Source of the DNA: Marinobacter sp. LV10R510-11A
Lineage (GTDB): Bacteria; Pseudomonadota; Gammaproteobacteria; Pseudomonadales; Oleiphilaceae
Length of the DNA stretch: 64,000 nt
Direction of reading: 5' to 3'
Assembly: GCF_900215155.1 (NCBI RefSeq)
Contig: NZ_LT907980.1
Span: 3,844,001-3,908,000, forward strand
The position numbers and the translations under genes were made by a program. Below the pieces are notes generated by a model. It did no database searches. It was not told the origin of the DNA and saw only the letters and a list, made by a program, of their open reading frames with translations. Shown here in pieces: positions 36,590-46,311 of this stretch. Position 1 is the stretch's first letter, and every line of letters starts with the position of its first letter.

Positions 36590-37052
36590 GGAACTCTTGC
36601 TCCTTCGGCATGTTGTAAACGGGATAACCGGTGGTGTTTTCAATGGCGTCGAGGGTGCTTTCAATAGCGCCTTGCGTCTCGGTTGCCAGCACAAACCACA
36701 TGTTCAGATCGTGCTCTCGGCGGTAGTTGTGGGCCACTTCGTCAAACCCGTTGACCTGTTCGGTAACCCGCTCAAAATCCGCCTCCGGGATACGCATGGC
36801 TGCCAGAGTGAGGCCGCCGCCCATTTCGCCGGCGTGGAACATGGGGCCAAAGCGTGTCAGTACGCCGTCAGAGAGTAGTTTTTTAAGGGTATCCAGAACC
36901 TGCTGTTCGTTGAGGTTTAGTTCTTCTGCGACCGCAGCGTAAGGCCGGCGCACGAGCGGCAAGCCGTGTTGCAAACGGTTGACTAGAGCCTTCTCAACAA
37001 AGTCGAGATCGGCAATCGGTGCCTGGCGGCGAGATTCAATCGTGGCTGACAT
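36564..37052 (-). CDS. nirG: Siroheme decarboxylase subunit NirG
   Basis: A 162-residue subunit of the NirDLGH siroheme decarboxylase. It carries the second type of signature, HNYRREHDLNMWFVLATE, shared with NirD. The N-terminal HTH-like region reads RRPYAAVAEELNLNEQQVLDTLK. The ATG at 37052 is chosen because GGAGG lies 6 nt upstream. It overlaps nirL by 17 nt and nirH by 26 nt, so translation is probably coupled. Confidence 0.93.
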   Translation of the reverse strand: MSATIESRRQAPIADLDFVEKALVNRLQHGLPLVRRPYAAVAEELNLNEQQVLDTLKKLLSDGVLTRFGPMFHAGEMGGGLTLAAMRIPEADFERVTEQVNGFDEVAHNYRREHDLNMWFVLATETQGAIESTLDAIENTTGYPVYNMPKEQEFHVHLHFPV

Positions 37053-37575
37053 ACCGTCCTCCACGCTGCCGGTAGGCTTTGTTGCTGAACAGCACGGAAT
37101 GATGAATGTGCTGAAGGTTGTACTCAGCGATCAGGCTGTCCAGTTGTGCCAGTACGCGCTCGCGATTGGTACCGTGAATCATGCAGAACAGGTTGTAGGG
37201 CCAGTCTGGGAGCCGTCTTGGGCGCTGGTAGCAAAGAGTAATAAACGGCACGCCCGCCATGGCTTTGCCCAGGGCCTGTACTTGGTCATCGGGGATGTCC
37301 CAGACCACCATGGCATTGGCGGTGTAGCCCAGGGTGCGGTGCTTCACCACTAGCCCAAAGCGTTTGATCAGGCCGTCGTTCTGCCATTGGGTAATGGTAT
37401 TCATGACTTCCTGCTCTGAGAGACCGGTGCGCTCTGCGAGCGCCTGATAAGGCCGGGGTGTAAGTGGCAGCCCCGCCTCAAGTTGCTGCCTCAGCCGTAG
37501 CAGCCCCCAGGCGATTATAGCGCTTGGGTCTGTGGGCTCGGGGGACAGGTGATCGGCCGACGAAAAATGGCTCAT
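37036..37575 (-). CDS. nirL: Siroheme decarboxylase subunit NirL
   Basis: A 179-residue Lrp-like subunit. The RAM-like domain has CYQRPRRLPDWPYNLFCMIHG, closely matching NirH, and the end QHIHHSVLFSNKAYRQRGGRY is typical. The first about 25 residues form a polar extension. Its ATG overlaps the nirD stop by 4 nt. With nirD, nirG and nirH it completes the four-gene decarboxylase set. Confidence 0.93.
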   Translation of the reverse strand: MSHFSSADHLSPEPTDPSAIIAWGLLRLRQQLEAGLPLTPRPYQALAERTGLSEQEVMNTITQWQNDGLIKRFGLVVKHRTLGYTANAMVVWDIPDDQVQALGKAMAGVPFITLCYQRPRRLPDWPYNLFCMIHGTNRERVLAQLDSLIAEYNLQHIHHSVLFSNKAYRQRGGRYVSHD

Positions 37576-38036
37576 AACAAGGCCTCCCAGTCGATATCGA
37601 AACCCAGGTCAATGTGATAACCCTCCACCATAGGGAGGCGCAGCATGGGCAATTTCAGTTCCTGTTCCAGTTCGTCGAGACGCTCTTCCAGACGTTCGTT
37701 ATCCGGTGCGGTCATGACAAACCAGAGATTGTAGGTGTGCTCTCGGGCGTAGTTGTGATTCACCCCCGGAGCACGGTTAATGCGGGCGGCTACCAGATCT
37801 ATCTGCTCTTCTGGAGCCGCCACAGCAGCCAGCAGACTTGCGCCTGCTTTTCTGTGTTCAAACACCGGCCCGACCCGGCCGACGACATCGCGGGACTGTA
37901 ACGACTGCAACCGTTCAATGACCTCCTGTTCGGAGATGCCCAGTTGCCAGGACATTTCCAGGTAAGGTCGCTCACACACCGGCAAATGCCGCTGAAAGTG
38001 GTTGATCAGTTGCTGATCCGTATGATCCAGTCTCAT
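37572..38036 (-). CDS. nirD: Siroheme decarboxylase subunit NirD
   Basis: A 154-residue Lrp-like subunit with the signature HNYAREHTYNLWFVMTAP, matching NirG. The N-terminal part contains RPYLEMSWQLGISEQEVIERL. In some denitrifiers NirD and NirL are fused; here they are separate and overlap by 4 nt. It lies downstream of nirS across a 73-nt gap that holds three copies of an 18-nt repeat. Confidence 0.94.
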   Translation of the reverse strand: MRLDHTDQQLINHFQRHLPVCERPYLEMSWQLGISEQEVIERLQSLQSRDVVGRVGPVFEHRKAGASLLAAVAAPEEQIDLVAARINRAPGVNHNYAREHTYNLWFVMTAPDNERLEERLDELEQELKLPMLRLPMVEGYHIDLGFDIDWEALL

Positions 38037-38059
38037 TGTTCGTCTTCTCCGGGTCGGCG

Positions 38060-39852
<1,793 letters not shown>

Positions 39853-39894
39853 TTATGAGTGTTGTTAGGTTTCGCTTCTTTGCTCTGATGAACA

Positions 39895-39908
39895 TTGATT
39901 TAAGTCAC
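39895..39908 (-). promoter_or_regulatory. FNR/Anr/Dnr-type box between nirS and nirC
   Basis: TTGAT-TTAA-GTCAC, read on the plus strand, keeps the full left half site and three of five bases of the ATCAA right half (four if the GTCAA variant common in Pseudomonas is used). Its centre is 67 bp from the nirS start. Being near-symmetric it could also serve the divergent nirC operon. Confidence 0.65.
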
Positions 39909-40060
39909 ATGAATGTTAATTATCCAGTGGGTACCTACCCATGGGTACAACCAAAGAGTGGTTGTGACAGGAGATGTTTTTAACCAATATCAACGATGTG
40001 TTTGATAGGCGGCTTCAACATGTGGCCAACCCGCTGCAGATCCATGGGAGAAACACCGCT

Positions 40061-40420
40061 GTGAACGGTTCCGGAAGGAGGGGTGAGGCAAGGCGGCAAG
40101 CTGGCGCCAAAACGGTGTTATTGATGCTACTTTTTGCGCCGTCGGCACTGCTGGCTGGCGAGCACTCGTATAGCTTGGCCGATCTTGAAAATCTTGTGTT
40201 GCAGGACTGCGGCTCGTGCCACGGGATGACCCTCAAAGGCGGGCTTGGCCCGCCTTTGCGACCCGAAAATCTTGGCCATCTGCCAGAGGAAGCCATCACC
40301 GCTATTATCCGTGAGGGTGTTCCGGGCACCGCAATGCCACCTTGGGAGCCTCTGTTGGCTCCCGCCGATATTCAATGGATCAGTCAACAACTTAAAGCCG
40401 GCGCACTGGTCTCGCCCTGA
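40061..40420 (+). CDS. nirC: c-type cytochrome NirC
   Basis: A small periplasmic monoheme cytochrome with the heme motif CGSCHG, GGLGPPLRPENLG and a Met ligand candidate in GTAMPPWEP. A signal peptide (VLLMLLFAPSALLAG) precedes the mature part. The frame is open from an ATG at 39974, but that would put the signal peptide about 47 residues in. The GTG at 40061, with GGGAGA about 9 nt upstream, gives a normal signal peptide, so I prefer it; the start remains uncertain. NirC is thought to carry electrons to NirN or NirS. It is the first gene of a rightward operon. Confidence 0.85.
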   Translation: MNGSGRRGEARRQAGAKTVLLMLLFAPSALLAGEHSYSLADLENLVLQDCGSCHGMTLKGGLGPPLRPENLGHLPEEAITAIIREGVPGTAMPPWEPLLAPADIQWISQQLKAGALVSP

Positions 40421-40444
40421 CCGTTAACCTCGAGGACTCACAGG

Positions 40445-41698
40445 ATGGTTCAGATAATCCGCTCTGCGAAACGACTTTTAATGCTGTTGCTGTTTTCGGC
40501 ACTGGTGAGTGGTTGTCAGGCTTTCTCTGAAGCTGACTCGCAGAACACAGCGCCTGCAGCCGCCACTGATGGTTTGATGGGTACCGGCGACTTGGGCCTG
40601 ATTGTCGAGCGGGCAACGGGTTCTTTGTTGGTTATCAACACCACCAGCCACAGCGTGATCAGCCGTATTGAAGGGTTGGGGGATTTGTCTCATGCATCTA
40701 TTGTGTACTCACGCGATGCTCGCTATGGCTTCGTGTTTGGTCGCGATGGCGGCCTCACCAAAGTAGACCTGCTCACGCAGTCCATTGTTGGCCGGGTAAT
40801 CCAATCCGGCAACAGCATTGGTGGCGCTATCTCCCAGGATGGCCGCTACGTTGCGGTGTCCAATTATGAACCGGGTGGTGTGAAGGTTTTTAATAGCAAA
40901 ACACTGGAGCTCGTCGCCAATATTCCTGCTACCTATACCCGGGAAAACGGTGAAACCGCTCAGTCCAAAACCGTTGGCCTGGTAGACGCGCCGGGTAACC
41001 GGTTTGTGTTCAGCCTGTTTGATGCCGGTCAGATCTGGATTCTGGATATGCCAGATGGTGTAACTGACAGCAAGCCCGAGGTGACCCGGTTCGATGCCGG
41101 TAAATCCCCATACGATTCCATGATCACACCGGACGGGCGCTACTACATTGCCGGCCTGTTTGGCGAAGATGGCCTGTCGATGCTGGATCTCTGGGATACC
41201 GATGCCGGCGTCACAGAAATCCTGCCCAATTACGGCAAGGGCGAACAGGCACTCCCCGTATACAAAATGCCTCACCTAGAGGGTTGGACGGTCGCCGACG
41301 GCAGAGCCTTTGTGCCAGCCGTTGGGCATCATCAGGTACTGGTGGCAGACATGGAAGACTGGTCCTTGGTGGATAAAGTACCGGTACAAGGCCAGCCAGT
41401 TTTCGTGATGGCCAGCCCGGACAATCGGCGCATATGGGTTAGCTTTGCGCATCCGAAAAACGATGTGATTCAGGTGATTGATTCCCAAACCCGCAAAATC
41501 ATCCGTACCCTCGAGCCGGGCAAGGCAGTGTTGCACATGGAGTTTACGCCACGGGGTGAGGAAGTTTGGGTGTCGTCAAGGGACAGCAACCGGGTAACGG
41601 TTTACAACACCCGCACTCTGGAGCCGGTTGCCGAGCTGGACGCGCAAAACCCCAGCGGCATTTTCTTTACCAGCCGGGCCCATGTGCTTGGGTTATAA
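40445..41698 (+). CDS. nirF: Heme d1 biosynthesis protein NirF (lipoprotein)
   Basis: A 417-residue d1-type beta propeller required for heme d1 synthesis, acting in the periplasm; its exact reaction is still debated. The N-terminus is a lipoprotein signal with lipobox LVSGC and Cys24, so the protein is probably membrane-anchored. Conserved propeller strands include DARYGFVFGRDGGLTKVDL and DGRYVAVSNYEPGGVKVF. There is no c-heme motif, which separates it from NirN and NirS. It begins 24 nt after nirC and overlaps the next gene by 17 nt. Confidence 0.93.
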   Translation: MVQIIRSAKRLLMLLLFSALVSGCQAFSEADSQNTAPAAATDGLMGTGDLGLIVERATGSLLVINTTSHSVISRIEGLGDLSHASIVYSRDARYGFVFGRDGGLTKVDLLTQSIVGRVIQSGNSIGGAISQDGRYVAVSNYEPGGVKVFNSKTLELVANIPATYTRENGETAQSKTVGLVDAPGNRFVFSLFDAGQIWILDMPDGVTDSKPEVTRFDAGKSPYDSMITPDGRYYIAGLFGEDGLSMLDLWDTDAGVTEILPNYGKGEQALPVYKMPHLEGWTVADGRAFVPAVGHHQVLVADMEDWSLVDKVPVQGQPVFVMASPDNRRIWVSFAHPKNDVIQVIDSQTRKIIRTLEPGKAVLHMEFTPRGEEVWVSSRDSNRVTVYNTRTLEPVAELDAQNPSGIFFTSRAHVLGL

Positions 41699-42428
41699 GT
41701 GCATTCGGGCATTAGCATGCGTGGCATTTCTGTCATGCATGCCGGTCGCAACAACGGCCGATGAGTTTTTGCCGGTTGTTCTGACTGTCGACTCGGTAAC
41801 CCGCGTAACAGACGTTGCGCGCTATCGCTTTAGCTGGCAGCTAGAAAAGCAGGGATGCATAGCCGACATTCGCTTTGGTAGCGAGTCTCTTGAGGCCGCA
41901 TTGATGTTCCGTTTTTCAGCGCCAGACAGCCAGGGCGCGGTTACGTTGAGTGTCAAGAACCGTGATGGCGAGTCGCCTCGCCCGGCTTGGATAACCCGTA
42001 GAACGTCGGGTGTTCGTTCAGTTTCCGAGCTAGAGGCTCGGGATTTGGCCACAGTTGCAGGCCGGGATCCGTTGGCATCCAGACTGCCTCTTGCCGCACT
42101 GGAAGCGGAAGGAATACGCCCGGCGCCGGAACGAATTTATGAGGCAGGAGACTTCAGTTCAGCGCTCGGTCTTCTGCTGCATAACAACACCCATGCTGCG
42201 GTTTCCGAGGCAGGGTTTGCTGGCCAGTTTCTTGAACACCGGGATCTGGTGATTACCTGGCTTGGTGCGCCGGTAAAAGCGGTAGGTTGGTACCGGGGAG
42301 TTGGCTGGAGTGAACAGGCACTGGCGTGTGAGGAAGCGCTTAGCCATTTAAGCCGGGTGGATGATAAGCAGGCGTTTGCTGTTTTTCCTGAATGGGTTCA
42401 TGGTTTTGCCAGAACCGACGATCAGTAA
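41682..42428 (+). CDS. Secreted protein of unknown function in the nir cluster, PhnD-like fold
   Basis: A 248-residue exported protein. The ATG at 41682 overlaps nirF by 17 nt and gives a signal peptide CIRALACVAFLSCMPVATTADE; I cite only its core, ALACVAFLSCMPVATT. The C-terminal half (LPLAALEAEGIRPAPERIY, HAAVSEAGFAGQFLEH, VITWLGAPVKAVGW) has the order of small periplasmic phosphonate-binding-like (PhnD/SsuA) domains, but the N-terminal half lacks the usual ligand-binding start. I do not recognise it as a named nir gene. Lying between nirF and nirQ, it may assist d1 delivery or NirS maturation; this is inference only. Confidence 0.6.
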   Translation: MCLGYKCIRALACVAFLSCMPVATTADEFLPVVLTVDSVTRVTDVARYRFSWQLEKQGCIADIRFGSESLEAALMFRFSAPDSQGAVTLSVKNRDGESPRPAWITRRTSGVRSVSELEARDLATVAGRDPLASRLPLAALEAEGIRPAPERIYEAGDFSSALGLLLHNNTHAAVSEAGFAGQFLEHRDLVITWLGAPVKAVGWYRGVGWSEQALACEEALSHLSRVDDKQAFAVFPEWVHGFARTDDQ

Positions 42429-42444
42429 CAGAGGATTGTAATAC

Positions 42445-43233
42445 ATGACGTTTTACCAGCCAGTTGGTAATGAGATAGAGATGTTCCAAGCCGCCGCAGA
42501 CAATGGCCTGCCGATTTTGATCAAAGGGCCTACAGGCTGCGGTAAAACTCGGTTTGTACGTTATATGGCCGAGAAATTGAATCGACCCATTTATACCGTA
42601 GCCTGCCACGATGATCTGACGGCTGCCGATCTTGTTGGACGACACCTGATCGGCCCCGAAGGTACTTACTGGCAGGATGGCCCGTTGACCCGAGCGGTGC
42701 GCGAAGGTGGCATTTGCTACCTCGATGAGGTGGTAGAGGCCCGCAAGGACACAACCGTGGTACTGCACCCGCTGGCGGACGATCGCCGGGAATTGCCCAT
42801 AGAGCGCACCGGTGAGCTACTGACTGCCGCACCGGGCTTTATGCTGGTGGTTTCGTACAACCCTGGATATCAGAGCTTGCTGAAAGGCATGAAACCAAGC
42901 ACCCGCCAGAGATTTGTATCCCTGCGGTTTGATTACCCTTCACAAGAGTTGGAACAAGCCATCGTGGTAGAAGAATCCGGTTGCGACCGCGATCTCGCGC
43001 AGCAACTCGTTAGCCTTGCAACAGCGCTGCGCAACTTGAAAGACCATGATCTGGAAGAGGCTGCATCAACGCGGTTGCTGATTCACACGGCCTTGCTGAT
43101 ACGTGCAGGCTTGCCAACGGCCGAAGCCTGCCGCGCGGGTATGATCGAGCCGCTCTCAGACGACGAAGCAACAGTTAATTCATTGATGGAGGTGGTATAT
43201 GCAGTATTCGGGCGCCCGGACGAAACCCGCTAG
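42445..43233 (+). CDS. nirQ: AAA+ ATPase NirQ/NorQ (MoxR class)
   Basis: A 262-residue MoxR-type AAA+ protein of the CbbQ/NirQ/NorQ family. Walker A is KGPTGCGKTRF (Lys34, Thr35), Walker B is ICYLDEVVEAR near residue 95, and the sensor region is MLVVSYNPGYQSLLKGMKPS. With the VWA protein NorD it activates nitric oxide reductase, probably by metal insertion. norD is encoded convergently 1.2 kb away in this window. It is the fourth gene of the rightward nirC operon. Confidence 0.95.
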   Translation: MTFYQPVGNEIEMFQAAADNGLPILIKGPTGCGKTRFVRYMAEKLNRPIYTVACHDDLTAADLVGRHLIGPEGTYWQDGPLTRAVREGGICYLDEVVEARKDTTVVLHPLADDRRELPIERTGELLTAAPGFMLVVSYNPGYQSLLKGMKPSTRQRFVSLRFDYPSQELEQAIVVEESGCDRDLAQQLVSLATALRNLKDHDLEEAASTRLLIHTALLIRAGLPTAEACRAGMIEPLSDDEATVNSLMEVVYAVFGRPDETR

Positions 43234-43573
43234 CGGAGCGATTGTTCCAGTCATCTGGTATTTGTTGAATTTGCTGGTAACTCCGGTTATCGGATTTGCG
43301 GTATTGCTTTGGTTGTTTATCCGACGTTCAGAGGTTAACGAACTACGCCGGGCTCATACCCGGGCTGCACTGTTTATGTCACTGATTGGTTTTACCTTGA
43401 TCAGTTCGGGGATTGCCATCAGCTGGATGTTCTTCGGGGATGTGGGGCATTTCGGGACGTTTGCCTTGGTTTGGGCAATCGCGTTGCACACCGGTTTTGT
43501 ACTTTGGGGGATGGTCTCTCTGACGCAAGCAATGTCGGAGAAGATGCCGTACTTCCCGGCTAAGTGGCTCTAG
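43199..43573 (+). CDS. Uncharacterised three-helix membrane protein after nirQ
   Basis: A 124-residue protein with three hydrophobic segments: VIWYLLNLLVTPVIGFAVLLW, shown here only by its core LLNLLVTPVIGFAVLLW, then AALFMSLIGFTLISSGIAIS and FALVWAIALHTGFVLWGMVS. GGAGG six nt before the ATG supports the start, and the first 35 nt overlap nirQ. I do not recognise the family. Position suggests a membrane partner of NO or nitrite reduction, comparable in place to nirO/nirP after nirQ in Pseudomonas, though it does not look like COX3 or NorF. Confidence 0.7.
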   Translation: MQYSGARTKPASGAIVPVIWYLLNLLVTPVIGFAVLLWLFIRRSEVNELRRAHTRAALFMSLIGFTLISSGIAISWMFFGDVGHFGTFALVWAIALHTGFVLWGMVSLTQAMSEKMPYFPAKWL

Positions 43574-43584
43574 CCTGTTAGGTT

Positions 43585-43603
43585 GGGGGTGCCAGCCGCC
43601 CCC
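43585..43603. terminator. Weak hairpin between convergent nirQ-operon and nor-operon ends
   Basis: A GGGGG/CCCCC stem with a 9-nt loop lies between the two convergent operons. There is no clear T run, so this is a weak terminator candidate. Confidence 0.35.
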
Positions 43604-43631
43604 TGTTATCGGCTTTGTGAAGCTTTAGCGT

Positions 43632-43871
43632 TCACGTAATTGTATGAAACCCCGCAACCACGACAACCACTATTGGCGCCCATCCATGAGCCAGCATCCG
43701 CCATCCGCGCGGTGCACTCTTCATTTCCATAAAGTGATCCACCAGCAGTAGAGATTTCACGATCACCATTGCAAACACCAGCCAGGCCAGAAATTCCGGT
43801 CCTATACCGGCCTCTAGAACAATCACTGGTAAGGCTGTGCAAATCATCAGAGCGAAATAGACTGCCAACAT
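43632..43871 (-). CDS. norF: NorF-like small membrane protein (cytochrome oxidase subunit IV family)
   Basis: A 79-residue protein with three hydrophobic segments and the family feature FAMVIVKSLLLVDHFMEMK in the middle. GGGAGAG before the ATG supports the start. It is the last gene of the leftward norCB operon, directly after norE. NorE and NorF are accessory to the NorCB complex and are thought to help its stability or assembly. Confidence 0.85.
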   Translation of the reverse strand: MLAVYFALMICTALPVIVLEAGIGPEFLAWLVFAMVIVKSLLLVDHFMEMKSAPRGWRMLAHGWAPIVVVVVAGFHTIT

Positions 43872-43883
43872 TGCTAGCTCTCC

Positions 43884-44474
43884 CTAGGCCAGTACGTAAA
43901 TTATTGGGAATAGCACCAGCCACACCAGGTCCACCATGTGCCAGTACGAAGCACCGGATTCCATGCCGTTCATATCCGAGCCGTCATAGTCGCCGTTGCC
44001 TACTTTTACGGCAAGAATGATCAGGATGATCTGCCCCAGAATCACGTGCATGAAGTGAAAGAAGGTCAGGAAGAAATAAAACATGAAGAACGTGTCCGTA
44101 CCCAGGTTATAGCCCAGGCTATACAGGTTCACGTATTCATACATTTTTCCAACGGTGTAAATGCAGGAAACCGCAACCGCAAGCCACAAGCGCCATTGCA
44201 CGCCCGAGCGCATTTCACGGAACTGGTGAACCGCCGTAGCGACCAGATAGCTGGCGGTAATCAGTGCAGCGGTATTCAGCAGCCCGATCCAGGGATGCAG
44301 AACTTCACGACCGGCGTGAAACGTGGCTGGGTCGAAGCTGCGGGCGACGGCGAAGCCGATGAACAGGATGCCGAATACGGCCAGCTCGGCAAAAATAAAT
44401 ATCCATACGGCGATATCACCCGGAAGCTGGCGTGTATCGGATTCCGGATCAGGTTCAAGAGCTAAGTCCGTCAT
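43884..44474 (-). CDS. norE: NorE, cytochrome c oxidase subunit III-like protein
   Basis: A 196-residue membrane protein of the heme-copper oxidase subunit III family with five predicted helices. Recognised segments are GDIAVWIFIFAELAVFGILF near the start, the central LGTDTFFMFYFFLTFFHFMHV with COX3-type histidine, and SYWHMVDLVWLVLFPIIYVL at the end. It lies between norD and norF. Its role is accessory to NorCB. Confidence 0.92.
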   Translation of the reverse strand: MTDLALEPDPESDTRQLPGDIAVWIFIFAELAVFGILFIGFAVARSFDPATFHAGREVLHPWIGLLNTAALITASYLVATAVHQFREMRSGVQWRLWLAVAVSCIYTVGKMYEYVNLYSLGYNLGTDTFFMFYFFLTFFHFMHVILGQIILIILAVKVGNGDYDGSDMNGMESGASYWHMVDLVWLVLFPIIYVLA

Positions 44475-44475
44475 A

Positions 44476-46299
44476 TCACTGAGTCAGGTTCAGGTAGAGT
44501 TTGGGGAGCTGGAGCGGTAGCTGCGCCGGGTCGCGGATCACCACGTAGTTATTGCTGCCAAATACATAAGGCAGATATTCGCTGGCGTCGTCATCAATGG
44601 TGACGCAAAACGGCGTAAGGCCCGCTTTGTGGGCTTCCTGTACCGCCATGCGCGTATCTTCCACGCCGTATCGGCCTTCGTACTGATCCAGATCGTTGGG
44701 TTTGCCGTCTGTCAGCAACAACAGAATTTTCTGTTGTTCGTGGCGTGCCACTAGCAGTTTTGTGGCCTGGCGAATGGCGGCGCCCATACGGGTATAGAAG
44801 CCCGGCTCCAGGGCCTGAATTCGGCCCCGAATGGTGCTGGTATAGGCTTCATCAAACCCTTTCAGGTGATGGAACCTCACGTGGTCACGCCTTCTTGATG
44901 AAAACGCAAACAGGGCGAACGGGTCGCGACTGGCTTGCAGAGCTTCGCTAAGCAGTTGCAGGCCGTCCCGGGCAACGTCAATAACCCGCTGATGGTTGTT
45001 TATATACGTTTCGGTCGAGAGCGACACATCCGCCAGTACCAGGCAGGCGAGATCGCGCTGGTTCTGCTGGCAACGCCGGAACAGTTTTTGGTCGATAGAC
45101 CCCTGGCCGCGCCGGCTCTGGACTTCCCGTTCAAGGCAAGCATCCAGATCCAGCTCGTCGCCGTCCAGCTGCCGTTTTTGCCATTGTTTGAGTGGCTTCA
45201 GTGCGCTGAACTGGCGTTGCAGACGTTTTGCCGGTCGGCGCAATGCTTCCGGGAGGTCTGCGGGCGCGGCGTCTTTTGCCAGCATGGGCTGCAGGCAACA
45301 GAAGGCTTCTCGATAGCTCTGGCTACGCCAGTCCCACTCTGGCAAGTGAATGCCCGGCCCAAGATGCAGGTCGTCGTGCTCTTCCGAGGGCAGGTCGAGA
45401 TCAAATTTGATGGACGACGAGGTTTCCTTGCGGTCATTGGAGACGGAAATCATATCCATATCATCCGCAACCGCCTCGGCATCTTCTTCGTCTGTGTCGT
45501 CGCCTGCACGGTCAACCGGAATGAAGTCTGTCCAAGAAAACAGGCTTTCCAGGCGAAAAATCATCAACCCCTGATCGCGATCGAAGGCGTCCACTCGCTC
45601 TGCCTGGCGGCGCTTGTTCTTCTTGGTCAGGCCCCCGGGGCTGGATTGAGTGTCCTCATCGCCGGTTACCGGTCCGTTGGCTTTTCCTTGTTCCAGCGCC
45701 GGGTACAACCAAAGGATGACCGGCCAAGGGTCGGTATCAGCAGCGGGAAGGGCAGGCACGCTACCCGGGTGAATAAGTGCTTGCCGGATTGCCTGTTCGC
45801 GAATGGCTTCTGATGGAGAAAGGCTCTCTGGTTCAGGGCGCCAGTGCAAAACCTGCTTAACCAGGCGCTGATAAACAATTTCAAGCCCCGGCCAACGCAC
45901 GATCACATCTTGAACCAATGCCTGATTGCCGGTAAACCAGTCGCTATCAGCTGGGGTCGGGGAAGCCGCGAGTGCGGCCAGCCAGATATAAAGATCCCGG
46001 TTCAGGCGTTTGGATGAGAATTTGGCCACTCTTTCAGGCAGGCGCAGGTTCTGTTCATCCCGCCAAGCCAGTTCAAATTTCCGGTGCGTGCCCGCAATTT
46101 TGTGTAAAAAACGTCGGCGCAGGCGAAAGTGCCGGGGTTCTGCCGTCACCAAGCTGAGGGCCGGGTCGCCTCCAAATGCGCGGAATACAATGCCTAGGCT
46201 GCGGGCTTCATCCTTCAGGTAAACGGCGTGCTCAGGGAATTCACCCAGAGCTTGGCGAGTAATGTATTCATGCCATTTGTAGCCGACCCACTCTTCCAT
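44476..46299 (-). CDS. norD: NorD, von Willebrand factor A-domain protein for NO reductase activation
   Basis: A 607-residue cytoplasmic protein. The C-terminal VWA domain (about residues 420-600) has the MIDAS motif DVSLST and LLLLTDGKPND. The middle part is highly acidic (DDTDEEDAEAVADDMD). The N-terminal about 200 residues are the NorD-specific helical region. NorD works with the AAA+ protein NirQ/NorQ to activate NorCB. AGGAG before the ATG supports the start. It follows the polyferredoxin gene by 12 nt. Confidence 0.95.
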   Translation of the reverse strand: MEEWVGYKWHEYITRQALGEFPEHAVYLKDEARSLGIVFRAFGGDPALSLVTAEPRHFRLRRRFLHKIAGTHRKFELAWRDEQNLRLPERVAKFSSKRLNRDLYIWLAALAASPTPADSDWFTGNQALVQDVIVRWPGLEIVYQRLVKQVLHWRPEPESLSPSEAIREQAIRQALIHPGSVPALPAADTDPWPVILWLYPALEQGKANGPVTGDEDTQSSPGGLTKKNKRRQAERVDAFDRDQGLMIFRLESLFSWTDFIPVDRAGDDTDEEDAEAVADDMDMISVSNDRKETSSSIKFDLDLPSEEHDDLHLGPGIHLPEWDWRSQSYREAFCCLQPMLAKDAAPADLPEALRRPAKRLQRQFSALKPLKQWQKRQLDGDELDLDACLEREVQSRRGQGSIDQKLFRRCQQNQRDLACLVLADVSLSTETYINNHQRVIDVARDGLQLLSEALQASRDPFALFAFSSRRRDHVRFHHLKGFDEAYTSTIRGRIQALEPGFYTRMGAAIRQATKLLVARHEQQKILLLLTDGKPNDLDQYEGRYGVEDTRMAVQEAHKAGLTPFCVTIDDDASEYLPYVFGSNNYVVIRDPAQLPLQLPKLYLNLTQ

Positions 46300-46311
46300 C
46301 TTGAGCTCCTG

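Noticed and set aside
44935..45813. 292-codon open frame on the plus strand opposite norD
   Set aside because: It is antisense to a well-conserved gene, has no ribosome-binding site and its translation has no recognisable domain. High GC content produces long shadow frames.
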